Positions 34,323-42,861 of a stretch of 64,000 nucleotides of DNA are shown here, one piece after another. The DNA is taken from positions 248,001 through 312,000 of the forward strand of contig CAVZYN010000009.1 in NCBI GenBank assembly GCA_963779515.1, given 5' to 3'. The position numbers were made by a program, and so were the translations under genes. The notes below the pieces were generated by a model that searched no databases, was not told the DNA's origin, and worked only from the letters and a program-made list of their open reading frames with translations. This DNA comes from CAVZYN01 sp963779515 (GTDB lineage Bacteria; Pseudomonadota; Alphaproteobacteria; Rhizobiales; Hyphomicrobiaceae). Position 1 is the first letter of the stretch. Every line of letters begins with the position of its first letter.

Positions 34323-35375
34323 CTATACTTTGCGGGCCATTCCGGCCGGTGTTGTTTCGCTGGAGCTTTGGCGGAGCGTGGGGTTGGCGTCGACGAGGAT
34401 GATCTGGTTTGGGCCGCTGGCGCCGCGCTGGAGGAGATCGACGACCAGCCGGCCGGCGCGCGCGCCGATGTCGAGGCCGCTGACGGAGATGGTCGATATC
34501 GGCGGGATGGCGCAGCGCGAGATCTCGAAATCGCCGAAGCCGGCAAGGGCGATGCGGTCAGGCACATGGAGCCCCAGGAGCTGGCAGGCGCTGAGCGCGC
34601 CGTAGGCGGCGGGATCCGAAACGCACATGACGGCGTCGGTGTCCGGCCACCGCCGCAGCAGCGCCTGCATGGCCTCGCGGCCCTGCATCATGGTGATCGG
34701 CGGCGGCGAGAGCGCGATATGGCGCTTGCAGTCGAGGCCGGCCGCCGTCAGCGCGTCGCAAAAACCTTTGCGGCGCTCGGCGCCGCGCGTGCCGGCATCG
34801 TCCTTCTCGCCGATGTAGGCGATGCGGCGGCGCCCGGCGTCGATAAGATGCCGGGTCATCGCGGCTGCCGCCTGCCGATTGGAAAAGCCGACCACATGTC
34901 CGATCGGACGCCGCGGCGTCTCCCAGATTTCAATCACCGGGATGCCGGATTTTACCAGCAGCTGCCGTGCGCGCGGCGTGTGATCGTCGTAGGTGAGCAC
35001 GATGGCTTCAGGGCGGCGTGCGAGCAATGTCGCGATCAGGATCTCGGCCGTCTCCTTGCGATAATTGGTGGTGCCGAGCAGCGTTTGCAGACCAGCGGGT
35101 TGCAAGGTGTCCTGCAAACCCGCCGCGGTCTCGGCGAAATGCGGATTGTTCAGCGAAGGTACCAGCATGGCGACGAAGCCCGAGCGCTGTGACGAAAAAC
35201 TGCCAGCGATGCGATCGGGCACGTAGCCGAGATCCCGCACGACTGCGAGAATGCGCCGCCGCGTCGCCGGCGCGATGCGGCCGTCGCGTCGCAAGGCGCG
35301 CGAGACGGTCATCGCCGATACGCCGGCGGCCTTGGCGACGTCGCTCATCTTGATGCGTGACAACAGCGCCTCCAA
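34323..35375 (-). CDS. LacI-family transcriptional regulator
   Basis: The 350-residue protein has a LacI helix-turn-helix (KMSDVAKAAGVSAMTVSRAL) and a periplasmic-binding-protein-like ligand domain (RSGFVAMLVPSLNNPHFAET). It is divergent from the sugar-type ABC transporter genes and most likely represses them through the palindrome at 35461-35476. The GntR/IdnR-like sensor domain suggests a sugar acid or carbohydrate ligand. The first nine residues before KMSDVAK may not be native. Confidence 0.92.
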   Translation of the reverse strand: MEALLSRIKMSDVAKAAGVSAMTVSRALRRDGRIAPATRRRILAVVRDLGYVPDRIAGSFSSQRSGFVAMLVPSLNNPHFAETAAGLQDTLQPAGLQTLLGTTNYRKETAEILIATLLARRPEAIVLTYDDHTPRARQLLVKSGIPVIEIWETPRRPIGHVVGFSNRQAAAAMTRHLIDAGRRRIAYIGEKDDAGTRGAERRKGFCDALTAAGLDCKRHIALSPPPITMMQGREAMQALLRRWPDTDAVMCVSDPAAYGALSACQLLGLHVPDRIALAGFGDFEISRCAIPPISTISVSGLDIGARAGRLVVDLLQRGASGPNQIILVDANPTLRQSSSETTPAGMARKV

Positions 35376-35460
35376 ACCTTCTGTTTTCGCCCGGACATCT
35401 TATGTGATCCGGCGACCAATTTATTCCGCGTGACAAGCGCGACGCTGCGGTGCTAGCCTT

Positions 35461-35476
35461 ATGTTATCGATAACAT
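35461..35476. promoter_or_regulatory. LacI-family operator upstream of the ABC transporter operon
   Basis: ATGTTATCGATAACAT is a perfect 16-base palindrome with the central CG typical of LacI/GalR sites. It lies just downstream of a candidate promoter (GTGACA at 35430, TAGCCT at 35454, 18-base spacer), so binding would block transcription. The LacI-family gene is divergent next door. Confidence 0.8.
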
Positions 35477-35568
35477 GACTCAAGACCGCTGACGAGCCCT
35501 CGCGGATGCAGAGAGGGCTCCCGTCGCCCAAACGGGCGGCGGCAACAATCGTTACAGGAGGAAGCAAC

Positions 35569-36915
35569 ATGACCGTCTCACGTCGCGATGCACTCAAGGC
35601 CACCGCGGGCGCCGCCGCGCTCAGCGCTTTTCCGTTGCCCTACTATGCGCGTGCGCAAGGCACGGGCTGGGGTAAGCTCAAGGGCCAAACAATCGTCGTC
35701 AACTGGCCGGCGCACCCGCACTACGCCGTCGCCAAGCAGCTGCTGCCGGAATTCACCGCCGCGACCGGCATCAAGGTCGAACTCGATGAAATGCAGTATC
35801 TGCGCCTCAAGGATGCGCAAGTGCTGCAGATGTCGAAGCCGAAAGGCGATTACGACGTCTGCGTCTACGTCATCATGTGGAAGACGGAATACGTGCAGCG
35901 CAAGTTCCTGACCGAGCTGGAGCCGATGTTCCAGAACACGGAACTGGCGATGCCCGACTATGATCGCGGCGACATCATCAAGGGTTACTACGAAGGATTG
36001 GGCCTCGTCGGCGGTCCGCGTGGCTATCTGCCGGGCCCGGGCGCGAAGCTCTATGGCATCCCCTATGGCGCGGAATGCTCGGTGCTCGCCTATCGCAAGG
36101 ACATCTTCGCCAAGCACAATTTGGACGTGCCGAAGACCTACGACGACATGCTGAAAGCCGCGCGTATCGTGAAGGAAAAGGAGCCCGGCATGGGTGGCCT
36201 CTCGCAGCGCGCGCAGGCGGGCCATCAGGTGACCGCCGGCTGGCTGCTGCATCTGACGCCCTATGACGGCCTGGTCATCGACGACAAGTACATGCCGATG
36301 GTCGACAAGCCTGCGGCGATCAAGGCAACCGAGGTCTATAAGGAATTCATCGATACCGGACCGTCAGGTGGCGCGGCCTTCGACTTTGGCCAGATGATGA
36401 ACGCGTTTCTGCAAGGCCAAGCCGCGATGTACTGCGATACGATCTCGGTGTTTGGCCCGGCGGCGGACCCGGCGAAATCCAAGATTTCCGACAAGGTCGG
36501 CTACGCCCTGCACCCGAAGGCCGCGAAGTATTCCGGCGAACTCGGTGGCTTCGGCATGGCGATTCCGCAAAACTCGGAGAAGAAGGAAGCCGCGTTCGCG
36601 TTCATGCAGTGGATGACGGCGAAAGCACAGGACGTCAAAGCGGCATCGAAGGGCGGCCAGCCGATGCGGCTCTCGACGTTGGCGCATCCCGACGTCGCCA
36701 AAGTCTACCCCGTCGACATCTATCGCGAGTGCCTGAAGATCTCGAACCCGGATTGGCGTCCGATCATCAACGAATGGACGGAAATTTCGGAGAAGGTGCT
36801 CGGAATTCACCTCTCGAACGTGATCACCGGCAAAGAGCAGATCGGCCCGGCGATGACCGAGAGCGCGGCCAAGATCAAGGCGATCTGCGAACGCGCCGGT
36901 TACTACAAAACCTGA
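35569..36915 (+). CDS. Extracellular solute-binding protein, sugar-type (family 1) ABC transporter
   Basis: The 448-residue protein starts with a Tat signal (MTVSRRDALKATAGAAALSA, twin arginines at 5-6) and continues as a family 1 substrate-binding protein (QTIVVNWPAHPHYAVAKQLL; YLPGPGAKLYGIPYGAECSV). It would capture a sugar or sugar-like compound in the periplasm and deliver it to the two permeases downstream. The ATG at 35569 follows an AGGAGGA ribosome site. Confidence 0.92.
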   Translation: MTVSRRDALKATAGAAALSAFPLPYYARAQGTGWGKLKGQTIVVNWPAHPHYAVAKQLLPEFTAATGIKVELDEMQYLRLKDAQVLQMSKPKGDYDVCVYVIMWKTEYVQRKFLTELEPMFQNTELAMPDYDRGDIIKGYYEGLGLVGGPRGYLPGPGAKLYGIPYGAECSVLAYRKDIFAKHNLDVPKTYDDMLKAARIVKEKEPGMGGLSQRAQAGHQVTAGWLLHLTPYDGLVIDDKYMPMVDKPAAIKATEVYKEFIDTGPSGGAAFDFGQMMNAFLQGQAAMYCDTISVFGPAADPAKSKISDKVGYALHPKAAKYSGELGGFGMAIPQNSEKKEAAFAFMQWMTAKAQDVKAASKGGQPMRLSTLAHPDVAKVYPVDIYRECLKISNPDWRPIINEWTEISEKVLGIHLSNVITGKEQIGPAMTESAAKIKAICERAGYYKT

Positions 36916-36948
36916 AGGTTCAACTGAGGGCTCACTTTAGGGCTCTGG

Positions 36949-36971
36949 CCGCGCGACATTGTTTCGCGCGG
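36949..36971 (+). repeat. Intercistronic hairpin after the solute-binding protein gene
   Basis: CCGCGCGA and TCGCGCGG pair perfectly around the loop CATTGTT, with no T-run. Such hairpins after binding-protein genes commonly stabilise the upstream message so that the binding protein is made in excess over the permeases. Confidence 0.6.
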
Positions 36972-37055
36972 CACCCTCGCCGCCGCTCTTTCTTTTCGGG
37001 GTTCCCGAGACGCAAAAAGCGGCGGCGCCTTGCAAGCGAATCGGTCTCCGTTTTC

Positions 37056-37934
37056 ATGAACCGCGGCACCTCATCAATCCCATATCTGTTTGCCCTGCCC
37101 GCGATCGTGGTGATGGCGATCGGGCTCGGCTGGCCAGTGGTTGAATCGCTGCGGCTCTCGTTCTACGAGCTCCGCCTCGGCGAAAGCGTGACGCCGCAGG
37201 CGTTTCGCGGGCTCGGCATTTTCTGGGAAGCGCTGTCGGACTCCTCGGTTCACACCTCGATGTGGGTGACGTTGAAGTTCGCATTCATCGTCGTCGCGAT
37301 CGAGATGGTCATAGGCGTCGGTTTGGCGTTGTTGCTGGAAAAGCCGATCCGGGGCATGGGCGTGTTCCGCACGATCTTTGTCTTGCCGATGATGATAGCG
37401 CCGATCTGCGTCGGCCTGATCTGGCGCTACATGTTCGACACCAACGCCGGCCCGATCAACTCCTGGCTGGCTGTGTTCAATCTGAAGCCCGAGTGGCTCG
37501 CCGACAGCACGCTCGCGTTCCTCGCAATTTGCATCACCGACATCTGGCAGTTCACGCCCTTCGTCTTCATCATGGCGCTGGCGGGGCTGCAGGGCCTCGA
37601 TAGCTCCGCCGTCGAGGCGGCGACCATCGATGGCGCGACGCCGTGGCAGATCATCACGCTGGTGAAGCTGCCGCTGCTGGCACCGATCCTGATGATCACA
37701 CTGCTGATGCGCCTGATCGACGCCCTGCGCGGGCTCGAGGTCGTCTACGCGCTGACCAACGGCGGGCCAGGGCTCTCGACCGAGCTGTTCCCGCTGCACA
37801 TCTACAAGAGCGCGTTCGTGACGCAGCGCATGGGGCATTCAGCGGCGCTCTCCATCTGCCTGCTCGCGGTCACGACGCTGCTCAGCATCGCGCTGCTGTG
37901 GCGCGCCAATCCGCTGCGGCGGCTGGGAGAATAG
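37056..37934 (+). CDS. Sugar ABC transporter permease (MalF-like)
   Basis: The 292-residue protein has six hydrophobic segments and the permease EAA loop (SSAVEAATIDGATPWQIITL) that docks the ATPase. It starts MNRGTSSIPYLFALPAIVVM. With the next gene it forms the membrane channel for the substrate delivered by the binding protein upstream. It ends two bases before the second permease start. Confidence 0.92.
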   Translation: MNRGTSSIPYLFALPAIVVMAIGLGWPVVESLRLSFYELRLGESVTPQAFRGLGIFWEALSDSSVHTSMWVTLKFAFIVVAIEMVIGVGLALLLEKPIRGMGVFRTIFVLPMMIAPICVGLIWRYMFDTNAGPINSWLAVFNLKPEWLADSTLAFLAICITDIWQFTPFVFIMALAGLQGLDSSAVEAATIDGATPWQIITLVKLPLLAPILMITLLMRLIDALRGLEVVYALTNGGPGLSTELFPLHIYKSAFVTQRMGHSAALSICLLAVTTLLSIALLWRANPLRRLGE

Positions 37935-37936
37935 CG

Positions 37937-38767
37937 ATGCGGATGGAAACGCGCGCAACATCCGCTGCCGTGCTGCGCTATGCCGGCGTCAGCCTGATGG
38001 CGATCGCCGTGCTGCTGCCGCTGCTGGTCATGCTGGCGACGTCGTTCAAGACGCAGCGGCAGATTTTCGATTCGGGCTTCAGCTTTTTCTTCACGCCGTC
38101 GCTTGAAAGCTACCGCGACGTGCTCGAAGGCCGCTTCCTCGGCTACCTCGGCAACAGCATCATCGTCGGCACCATTGCGACCGCGCTGACGCTGCTGCTT
38201 GGGACCATGTGCGCCTACGCGATCTCGCGTTTCCGCTTTCTCGGCCGCTCGTCGCTGGCGATGGGAACATTGCTGGTGCGGACGCTGCCGCCGGCGGTGC
38301 TCGCGATCCCGCTGTATTTCATCTGGAATCGGATCGGCATCGGCGACAGCCTCGGCGGCTTGATCCTTGCCTATGTCGCGCTCAACCTGCCCTTCACGAT
38401 CTGGCTGCTCTACGGCTTTCTCGAGCAGGTGCCGACGGAGCTGGAGGAGGCGGCGATCGTCGACGGGGCGGGCCCGCTGCGACTGTTTTTCACGATCATC
38501 CTGCCGCTGGTGAAGCCGGGCCTGGCGGCGGCGGCGATCTTCACATTCCGCATCGCCTGGAATGAGCTTGTCATCGCCTCGGTCCTAACCAATCGCACGA
38601 CGCGCACCGCGCCCTACGCGGTGTACCTTTTCATTACCAGCGAAGGCATCGAGTGGGGCCGGCTGATGGCGGCTGGCGTGCTCGTCGCACTGCCGCCGCT
38701 GATTTTCACGTTCGTTGCCGCGCGGCAGATCATCGCGGGCCTCACGGCCGGCGCCGTCAAGGGGTGA
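37937..38767 (+). CDS. Sugar ABC transporter permease (MalG-like)
   Basis: The 276-residue protein has six hydrophobic segments and the EAA loop (PTELEEAAIVDGAGPLRLFF). It pairs with the preceding permease. No ATP-binding subunit of the MalK/UgpC type is encoded in the window, so this importer probably borrows a shared ATPase from elsewhere. A cupin gene follows. Confidence 0.92.
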   Translation: MRMETRATSAAVLRYAGVSLMAIAVLLPLLVMLATSFKTQRQIFDSGFSFFFTPSLESYRDVLEGRFLGYLGNSIIVGTIATALTLLLGTMCAYAISRFRFLGRSSLAMGTLLVRTLPPAVLAIPLYFIWNRIGIGDSLGGLILAYVALNLPFTIWLLYGFLEQVPTELEEAAIVDGAGPLRLFFTIILPLVKPGLAAAAIFTFRIAWNELVIASVLTNRTTRTAPYAVYLFITSEGIEWGRLMAAGVLVALPPLIFTFVAARQIIAGLTAGAVKG

Positions 38768-38796
38768 GCACCCCACGTACCAGAAGGAGACATGAC

Positions 38797-39345
38797 ATGC
38801 CCTATCCCCGCCAAGAGCTGGACATCGTCGAGGACAAGAAGATCGGCGCGTGGTTCGCGAAATCGAAGCCGATCACGCGCGCGGCGATGCTCGCCAACGT
38901 GTTTCGCTTCGGCAAGATGCCGCAATCGGAGCGTGCCTTCATCGATGCCGTGATCCCGGGCCACAATCGCGTTCTGATGGGCGCGCTCGGGCGGGGTGCC
39001 GCGGATGAAAACCTCAAGCCGCAGGTCACCACCGCCGAGAACTACCATATCGATTTCATCAAGGCCGATCCCGGCAACGGCGCCGCGCTGCACTCGCACG
39101 ACACCGAAGAAACCTTCATCTGCCTCACCGGCAAATGGCGCGTCGCCTGGGGCGACAACGGCGAGGAGCACACCGATCTCGACTATCTCGACGGCATCTG
39201 CTGCCCGCCCGGCGTCATGCGCACGTTCATCAACGTCTCGGATGCGCCGGCGCTGCTGCTGTCGATCCTCGGCGGCAAAGAGCCCGGCCACGTGATCTGG
39301 TCGCGCGCCATTCAGCCGAAGATGGCCGCGGCCTACGCCAAGTGA
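38797..39345 (+). CDS. Cupin-domain protein
   Basis: The 182-residue protein has a cupin barrel with likely metal ligands in ALHSHDTEETFICLTGKWRV and CPPGVMRTFINVSD. It lies 29 bases after the LacI-controlled permease genes, with a good AGAAGGAGA ribosome site, so it probably acts on the imported compound. The exact reaction (isomerase, epimerase or dioxygenase) cannot be told. Confidence 0.82.
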   Translation: MPYPRQELDIVEDKKIGAWFAKSKPITRAAMLANVFRFGKMPQSERAFIDAVIPGHNRVLMGALGRGAADENLKPQVTTAENYHIDFIKADPGNGAALHSHDTEETFICLTGKWRVAWGDNGEEHTDLDYLDGICCPPGVMRTFINVSDAPALLLSILGGKEPGHVIWSRAIQPKMAAAYAK

Positions 39346-39362
39346 CGCCGGCGAGCGGCACC

Positions 39363-40076
39363 ATGCTGGCGTGGCTGCTGGCGCCGATCGATCCGGCACG
39401 TGGCCATGACGTCGCGATCGGCGTTGCGTGGCATGGCCGGCTCATGGTGCTCGCCTGGGCGGTGCTGATCCCGATCGGCATCCTGATGGCGCGGTTTTTC
39501 AAGATCACGCCGGGGCAGGATTGGCCGCGACGCCTGGACAACAAGACGTGGTGGGTTGCGCATCTGCTGGCGCAATACGGCGCAGGCATCGCTTTGGTGG
39601 TGGCGCTTTGGCTGATTCTGCAAGCGCCAGAGCACGGCTTGCGGAGCACGCTGCATGCAACGCTCGGCTGGCCGGTGGTGTTGCTGTGCGGGGTGCAGTT
39701 TCTCGGCGGCTGGCTGCGCGGCAGCAAGGGTGGGCCAACCGATGCCGCGCCCGGCGGATCGCTCGCGGGCGATCACTACGACATGACCCGGCGCCGCCGT
39801 GTGTTCGAGGCCGTGCACAAGAGTGCCGGATATATCGCCGTCCTTGCGGCGGCGGTCGCGATCGTCAACGGCTTGTGGCTGGCCAATGCGCCGCGTTGGA
39901 TGTTTGCCGGCCTCGCGGCGTGGTGGTCGCTGCTGATCGCAGCGGCGATCATGCTCCAGCGCCGCGGCTTCGCTGTCGATACGTATCAGGCGATCTGGGG
40001 GCCAGACCTCCGGCATCCAGGCAACCGTTCGGCCCCGATCGGCTCGGGCATCCGCCGCCCCGGCGACGGCGCGTAA
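39363..40076 (+). CDS. Cytochrome b561-domain membrane protein
   Basis: The 237-residue protein has about six hydrophobic segments. Histidines are placed like b561 haem ligands: VAWHGRLM, WVAHLLAQYG, STLHATLGWP and VHKSAGY. The pattern fits a b561-type transmembrane electron carrier. A GTG at 39344 overlapping the cupin stop is an alternative start that adds seven residues. The partner is unknown. Confidence 0.75.
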   Translation: MLAWLLAPIDPARGHDVAIGVAWHGRLMVLAWAVLIPIGILMARFFKITPGQDWPRRLDNKTWWVAHLLAQYGAGIALVVALWLILQAPEHGLRSTLHATLGWPVVLLCGVQFLGGWLRGSKGGPTDAAPGGSLAGDHYDMTRRRRVFEAVHKSAGYIAVLAAAVAIVNGLWLANAPRWMFAGLAAWWSLLIAAAIMLQRRGFAVDTYQAIWGPDLRHPGNRSAPIGSGIRRPGDGA

Positions 40077-40153
40077 GGCATGTTCCATCGATCGCTGTGC
40101 CGAGGCATTGACATCCGAGCCTCGGCGACAGACCGTCGCTGTGATCAGGGGGC

Positions 40154-41086
40154 ATGATAGTTCAACGACCACCACGCGAGAGCCGGATTCAGAGCGCCTT
40201 GAGCGCTGCAGGGCTGCCGTGGCTGGAGCCGCGGGAGCGCCTCGAACAGCGCTTTGGCATCCGTTCGCACCCCGCCTACCGATGGGACGTCATCGAAATT
40301 CCGACAGCCGCGGCATTCCTGGATCACCTGCTCTGGCCGTTGTCGGTGCAGGTCCAACCGCAGTTCGCGCCGTATCTGCCCGCCACATATTTTTCAGGCG
40401 TCACCTCCTTTGGCGAGAATTCCCGCGACAATCTCCGGCTCACGAAGCGGCAACTGGAGCCGGGGTTCGGGACATCGCGAACGATCGAAAGCGGCAATAC
40501 GATTGGATGTGAATGGTCGGATGGCGTGGCCTCGGTTCGCCTGAGGGTGTGGCCGCTCGACCGGCAAGAGGACACGCCGCTCGACATCCCGGCTCACGGC
40601 CGCGAGCCGCGGCTGGCAACGGCGTGTCATATCGACATCGACACCGGATTCCGATTGAGCGCCACGCCTGAAGACATGGCGTGGGTGGCGAGCTTCGTGC
40701 CCATCGGCAAGATTGCTCATGGCAGTCATCGTTCCAGTGAGTACGACCTGGAGTATGTGCGCGCGTCCGTCGCAAATTCCGACCGGTTGGCGGGATGGGT
40801 TGGACGTTCGGCAGACAGCCGGGCGCTGATTTTTCATCACGCAGACCTTTACATCTTGCCGCTGTCCGATGTCACCGGGATTACTGTCGATCGCATGCTG
40901 CCGGCAAAGGGCGGCGGCGGATCAACTTTGAGAGTTGACTGTCGCAGCGAGTGCAAAGCCGCCGCCGTGAAGTCGCTCGTCGTCAGCACGGCACCGGCCG
41001 CCGATGATCTCAACGATCTGGCAGCGGCGTTGGCGGCGGCGATCGGAAAGCCGCTGGTGATCGGTGACTACGTCCACGACTGTTAG
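40154..41086 (+). CDS. Hypothetical protein, unknown family
   Basis: The 310-residue protein has no signal peptide or membrane segment and no motif I recognise. Its opening MIVQRPPRESRIQSALSAAG leads into a mixed alpha/beta sequence with a glycine run (AKGGGGSTLRV) near residue 255. Codon use is like its neighbours and the frame is open throughout, so it looks genuine. It stands alone between the b561-like gene and small secreted-protein genes. Confidence 0.6.
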   Translation: MIVQRPPRESRIQSALSAAGLPWLEPRERLEQRFGIRSHPAYRWDVIEIPTAAAFLDHLLWPLSVQVQPQFAPYLPATYFSGVTSFGENSRDNLRLTKRQLEPGFGTSRTIESGNTIGCEWSDGVASVRLRVWPLDRQEDTPLDIPAHGREPRLATACHIDIDTGFRLSATPEDMAWVASFVPIGKIAHGSHRSSEYDLEYVRASVANSDRLAGWVGRSADSRALIFHHADLYILPLSDVTGITVDRMLPAKGGGGSTLRVDCRSECKAAAVKSLVVSTAPAADDLNDLAAALAAAIGKPLVIGDYVHDC

Positions 41087-41132
41087 GCCGACGAATCAGG
41101 TACGCTGACGGCGATCTTGATGAGGGCTCGCC

Positions 41133-41456
41133 ATGTCAAACGCCATCGCATGCGCGGCACGTGCAATTGGCATGCTGAGCTTGGCCTGTGTCGGCACAGC
41201 CAGCGCCCACGAGAGCCGCCCGAACCGCGCGACCTATGCGGCACCGCAAGCCATCGTGTTGCCGCCGGCCGAAGGCGTCGGCTGTTTTTGGCATCTCGGC
41301 CACCGCTCCTGCAGCCGCTATTGCTATTGGGAGGTCGATGGCTATCGTTATTGCACGACCCACGAACGCGATGCTTACAGCCAGACAATTCATCCCTTTG
41401 CCAGGCATCACGGCCGTTCAACGGAGCCGCCACGGCGGGCTCACGTGCTGAAGTAA
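41133..41456 (+). CDS. Hypothetical small secreted cysteine-rich protein
   Basis: The 107-residue protein has a signal peptide (MLSLACVGTASAHE) and a mature core with five clustered cysteines (GCFWHLGHRSCSRYCYWEVD and YRYCTTHERD, four plus one). I do not recognise the family. The aromatic and cysteine content suggests a disulfide-stabilised domain in the periplasm. Confidence 0.55.
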   Translation: MSNAIACAARAIGMLSLACVGTASAHESRPNRATYAAPQAIVLPPAEGVGCFWHLGHRSCSRYCYWEVDGYRYCTTHERDAYSQTIHPFARHHGRSTEPPRRAHVLK

Positions 41457-41550
41457 CCATTGTGGCGCGGCGTTTGCAGAGGCGTGATCAGAACATCGGT
41501 GCCGTTCCAATTTGGCCGGCGCTGGGCTGGAAAAATCAGGGAGCTACAAC

Positions 41551-41766
41551 ATGAAGCCTGAACTTACCCATGGCCGCCGCCGCGGCGATGCGCGGGTTCG
41601 GACGGTGGCGTGGGAGCGGCAGCAGCAGGTCGAGTTGGCGATCCTCTCCAGCACATTCCTGGCGCTCGCACTGCCCATGCTTTACGTGGTCAAGTCTGCT
41701 CTGGGCATCGACCTGCTGGATGGCCCGTCGCCGCTGCATGATTATCTTTTCTGGATCGTGCGCTAA
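41551..41766 (+). CDS. Hypothetical small membrane protein
   Basis: The 71-residue protein starts MKPELTHGRRRGDARVRTVA, with a positively charged N-terminus and one hydrophobic helix (LAILSSTFLALALPMLYVV). It is probably an inner-membrane protein with the N-terminus inside. No function is apparent. Confidence 0.5.
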   Translation: MKPELTHGRRRGDARVRTVAWERQQQVELAILSSTFLALALPMLYVVKSALGIDLLDGPSPLHDYLFWIVR

Positions 41767-41797
41767 CCGATCTCCGCCCGAGATTGGTCCGGAGATA

Positions 41798-42238
41798 TCA
41801 ACCCGCGCTGTCCGCGGAGTTGGCGGGCAGGCCCAATAAGCGCAAGAACGCCTTCAGCCGCGCGACGTCCAAATACTCGTCGCACTGAAAAATTCTGTCC
41901 TCACGGACACGCCAGACATGGCGCAGCGTCCCCTCGAAAGTCTCGCCGGTGGCGATGTGGCGCAGTACGAAAGGGCAGCTTGCGCGGACGGTCAATTCGT
42001 CGGCGAGAAGGGTTTTGGGGCGAGCCTCGTCGAAGGACCAGTCCGCGAAGATCATCTCGATCCGGGCTTTGAATGCGTCCTTCCCACTCGTGGTGCCAGG
42101 AAACGGCAAAGCCGAATCTTCGAAATGCTGGGAGAGCTGCATGTCGTTGGCAATGTAGGCGAGCATGGCCGGCACATCGCGCGCGAGCCAAGCCGTATAG
42201 AATGCCGCGACCACGGCTTCTGGATCATTCTGTTTCAA
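41798..42238 (-). CDS. SnoaL/NTF2-like protein
   Basis: The 146-residue protein has the SnoaL-like cone fold pattern: DPEAVVAAFYTAWLARDVPA at the start, then DELTVRASCPFVLRHIATGE and a C-terminal RIFQCDEYLDV. Such proteins are small isomerases, hydrolases or ligand binders; the activity here is unknown. It is convergent with the small membrane protein gene. Confidence 0.82.
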   Translation of the reverse strand: MKQNDPEAVVAAFYTAWLARDVPAMLAYIANDMQLSQHFEDSALPFPGTTSGKDAFKARIEMIFADWSFDEARPKTLLADELTVRASCPFVLRHIATGETFEGTLRHVWRVREDRIFQCDEYLDVARLKAFLRLLGLPANSADSAG

Positions 42239-42401
42239 ACGTCAGTTCCCGCAACCTTGGCCCCGCACGAACCGGCCCCGCACGGACCAGACCGTAAGAG
42301 TATAACGTGCAACCGGCCGTTGCAGAGGTGGAAATGTACAAATTACGTGAAATTTAGGGGGTGGCAGCAACGCCCTGACGCCTGTGCGGTCAACACATCC
42401 C

Positions 42402-42524
42402 GCTATTTGATGGCTTGGGGATTGATCGGCGATCCGGTGCCGCCGGTGATCACGAGGGGCGGCGCGACGAACATGAACTCGTAGGCTTTGTCCTTGGCGC
42501 AGTCTTCGGCCAGTTCCTTGACGT
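42402..42524. repeat. 123-bp direct repeat, displaced copy of the cyclase gene 3' end
   Basis: This stretch is identical at 120 of 123 positions to 43498-43620, which forms the last 40 codons and stop of the cyclase gene on the minus strand. The copy has no gene body attached. The two repeats flank a 973-base segment carrying a toxin-antitoxin pair. Confidence 0.92.
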
Positions 42525-42570
42525 CCGCTACAGAGCGCAACTCAATCGCCGGTCCGCACGACGTCTTTTC

Positions 42571-42861
42571 TCATGCTCGACCAGCCGTGAAAGTGGGAGC
42601 GCTGAAACGAACCGATTTGATCGTTATGTAAGGATCTTCATCGATGTAGATGACTTGAATATTCGGCATGTCATGAGCGTAAGACCCTTCAAAAACGAAT
42701 GACCTTGCCAGGCCGCTTTCGGTCAACGGATCACCTTTCGTCGGATCTCGGGACAATACCCACTCTATCATCTCCCACGCATCATCAACGCGCGGCCACG
42801 CGCGGCGCGCATCGTCCAAATCCGCGTCGACCACTGAATCTAAACGAACTGTCCGCATCAT
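42571..42861 (-). CDS. Putative toxin (RelE/ParE-like) partnered with a Panacea antitoxin
   Basis: The 96-residue protein starts MMRTVRLDSVVDADLDDARR. It ends with a beta-rich segment MPNIQVIYIDEDPYITIKSV that recalls the RelE/ParE fold. Its ATG overlaps the stop of the DUF4065 gene upstream by four bases. Panacea (PanA) antitoxins pair with many unrelated small toxins, so the assignment rests mainly on coupling and size. The molecular target is unknown. Confidence 0.65.
   Translation of the reverse strand: MMRTVRLDSVVDADLDDARRAWPRVDDAWEMIEWVLSRDPTKGDPLTESGLARSFVFEGSYAHDMPNIQVIYIDEDPYITIKSVRFSAPTFTAGRA

Noticed and set aside
34188..35192. 334-codon plus-strand frame opposite the LacI-family gene
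   Set aside because: No domain is visible and the minus-strand frame is an unmistakable LacI protein.
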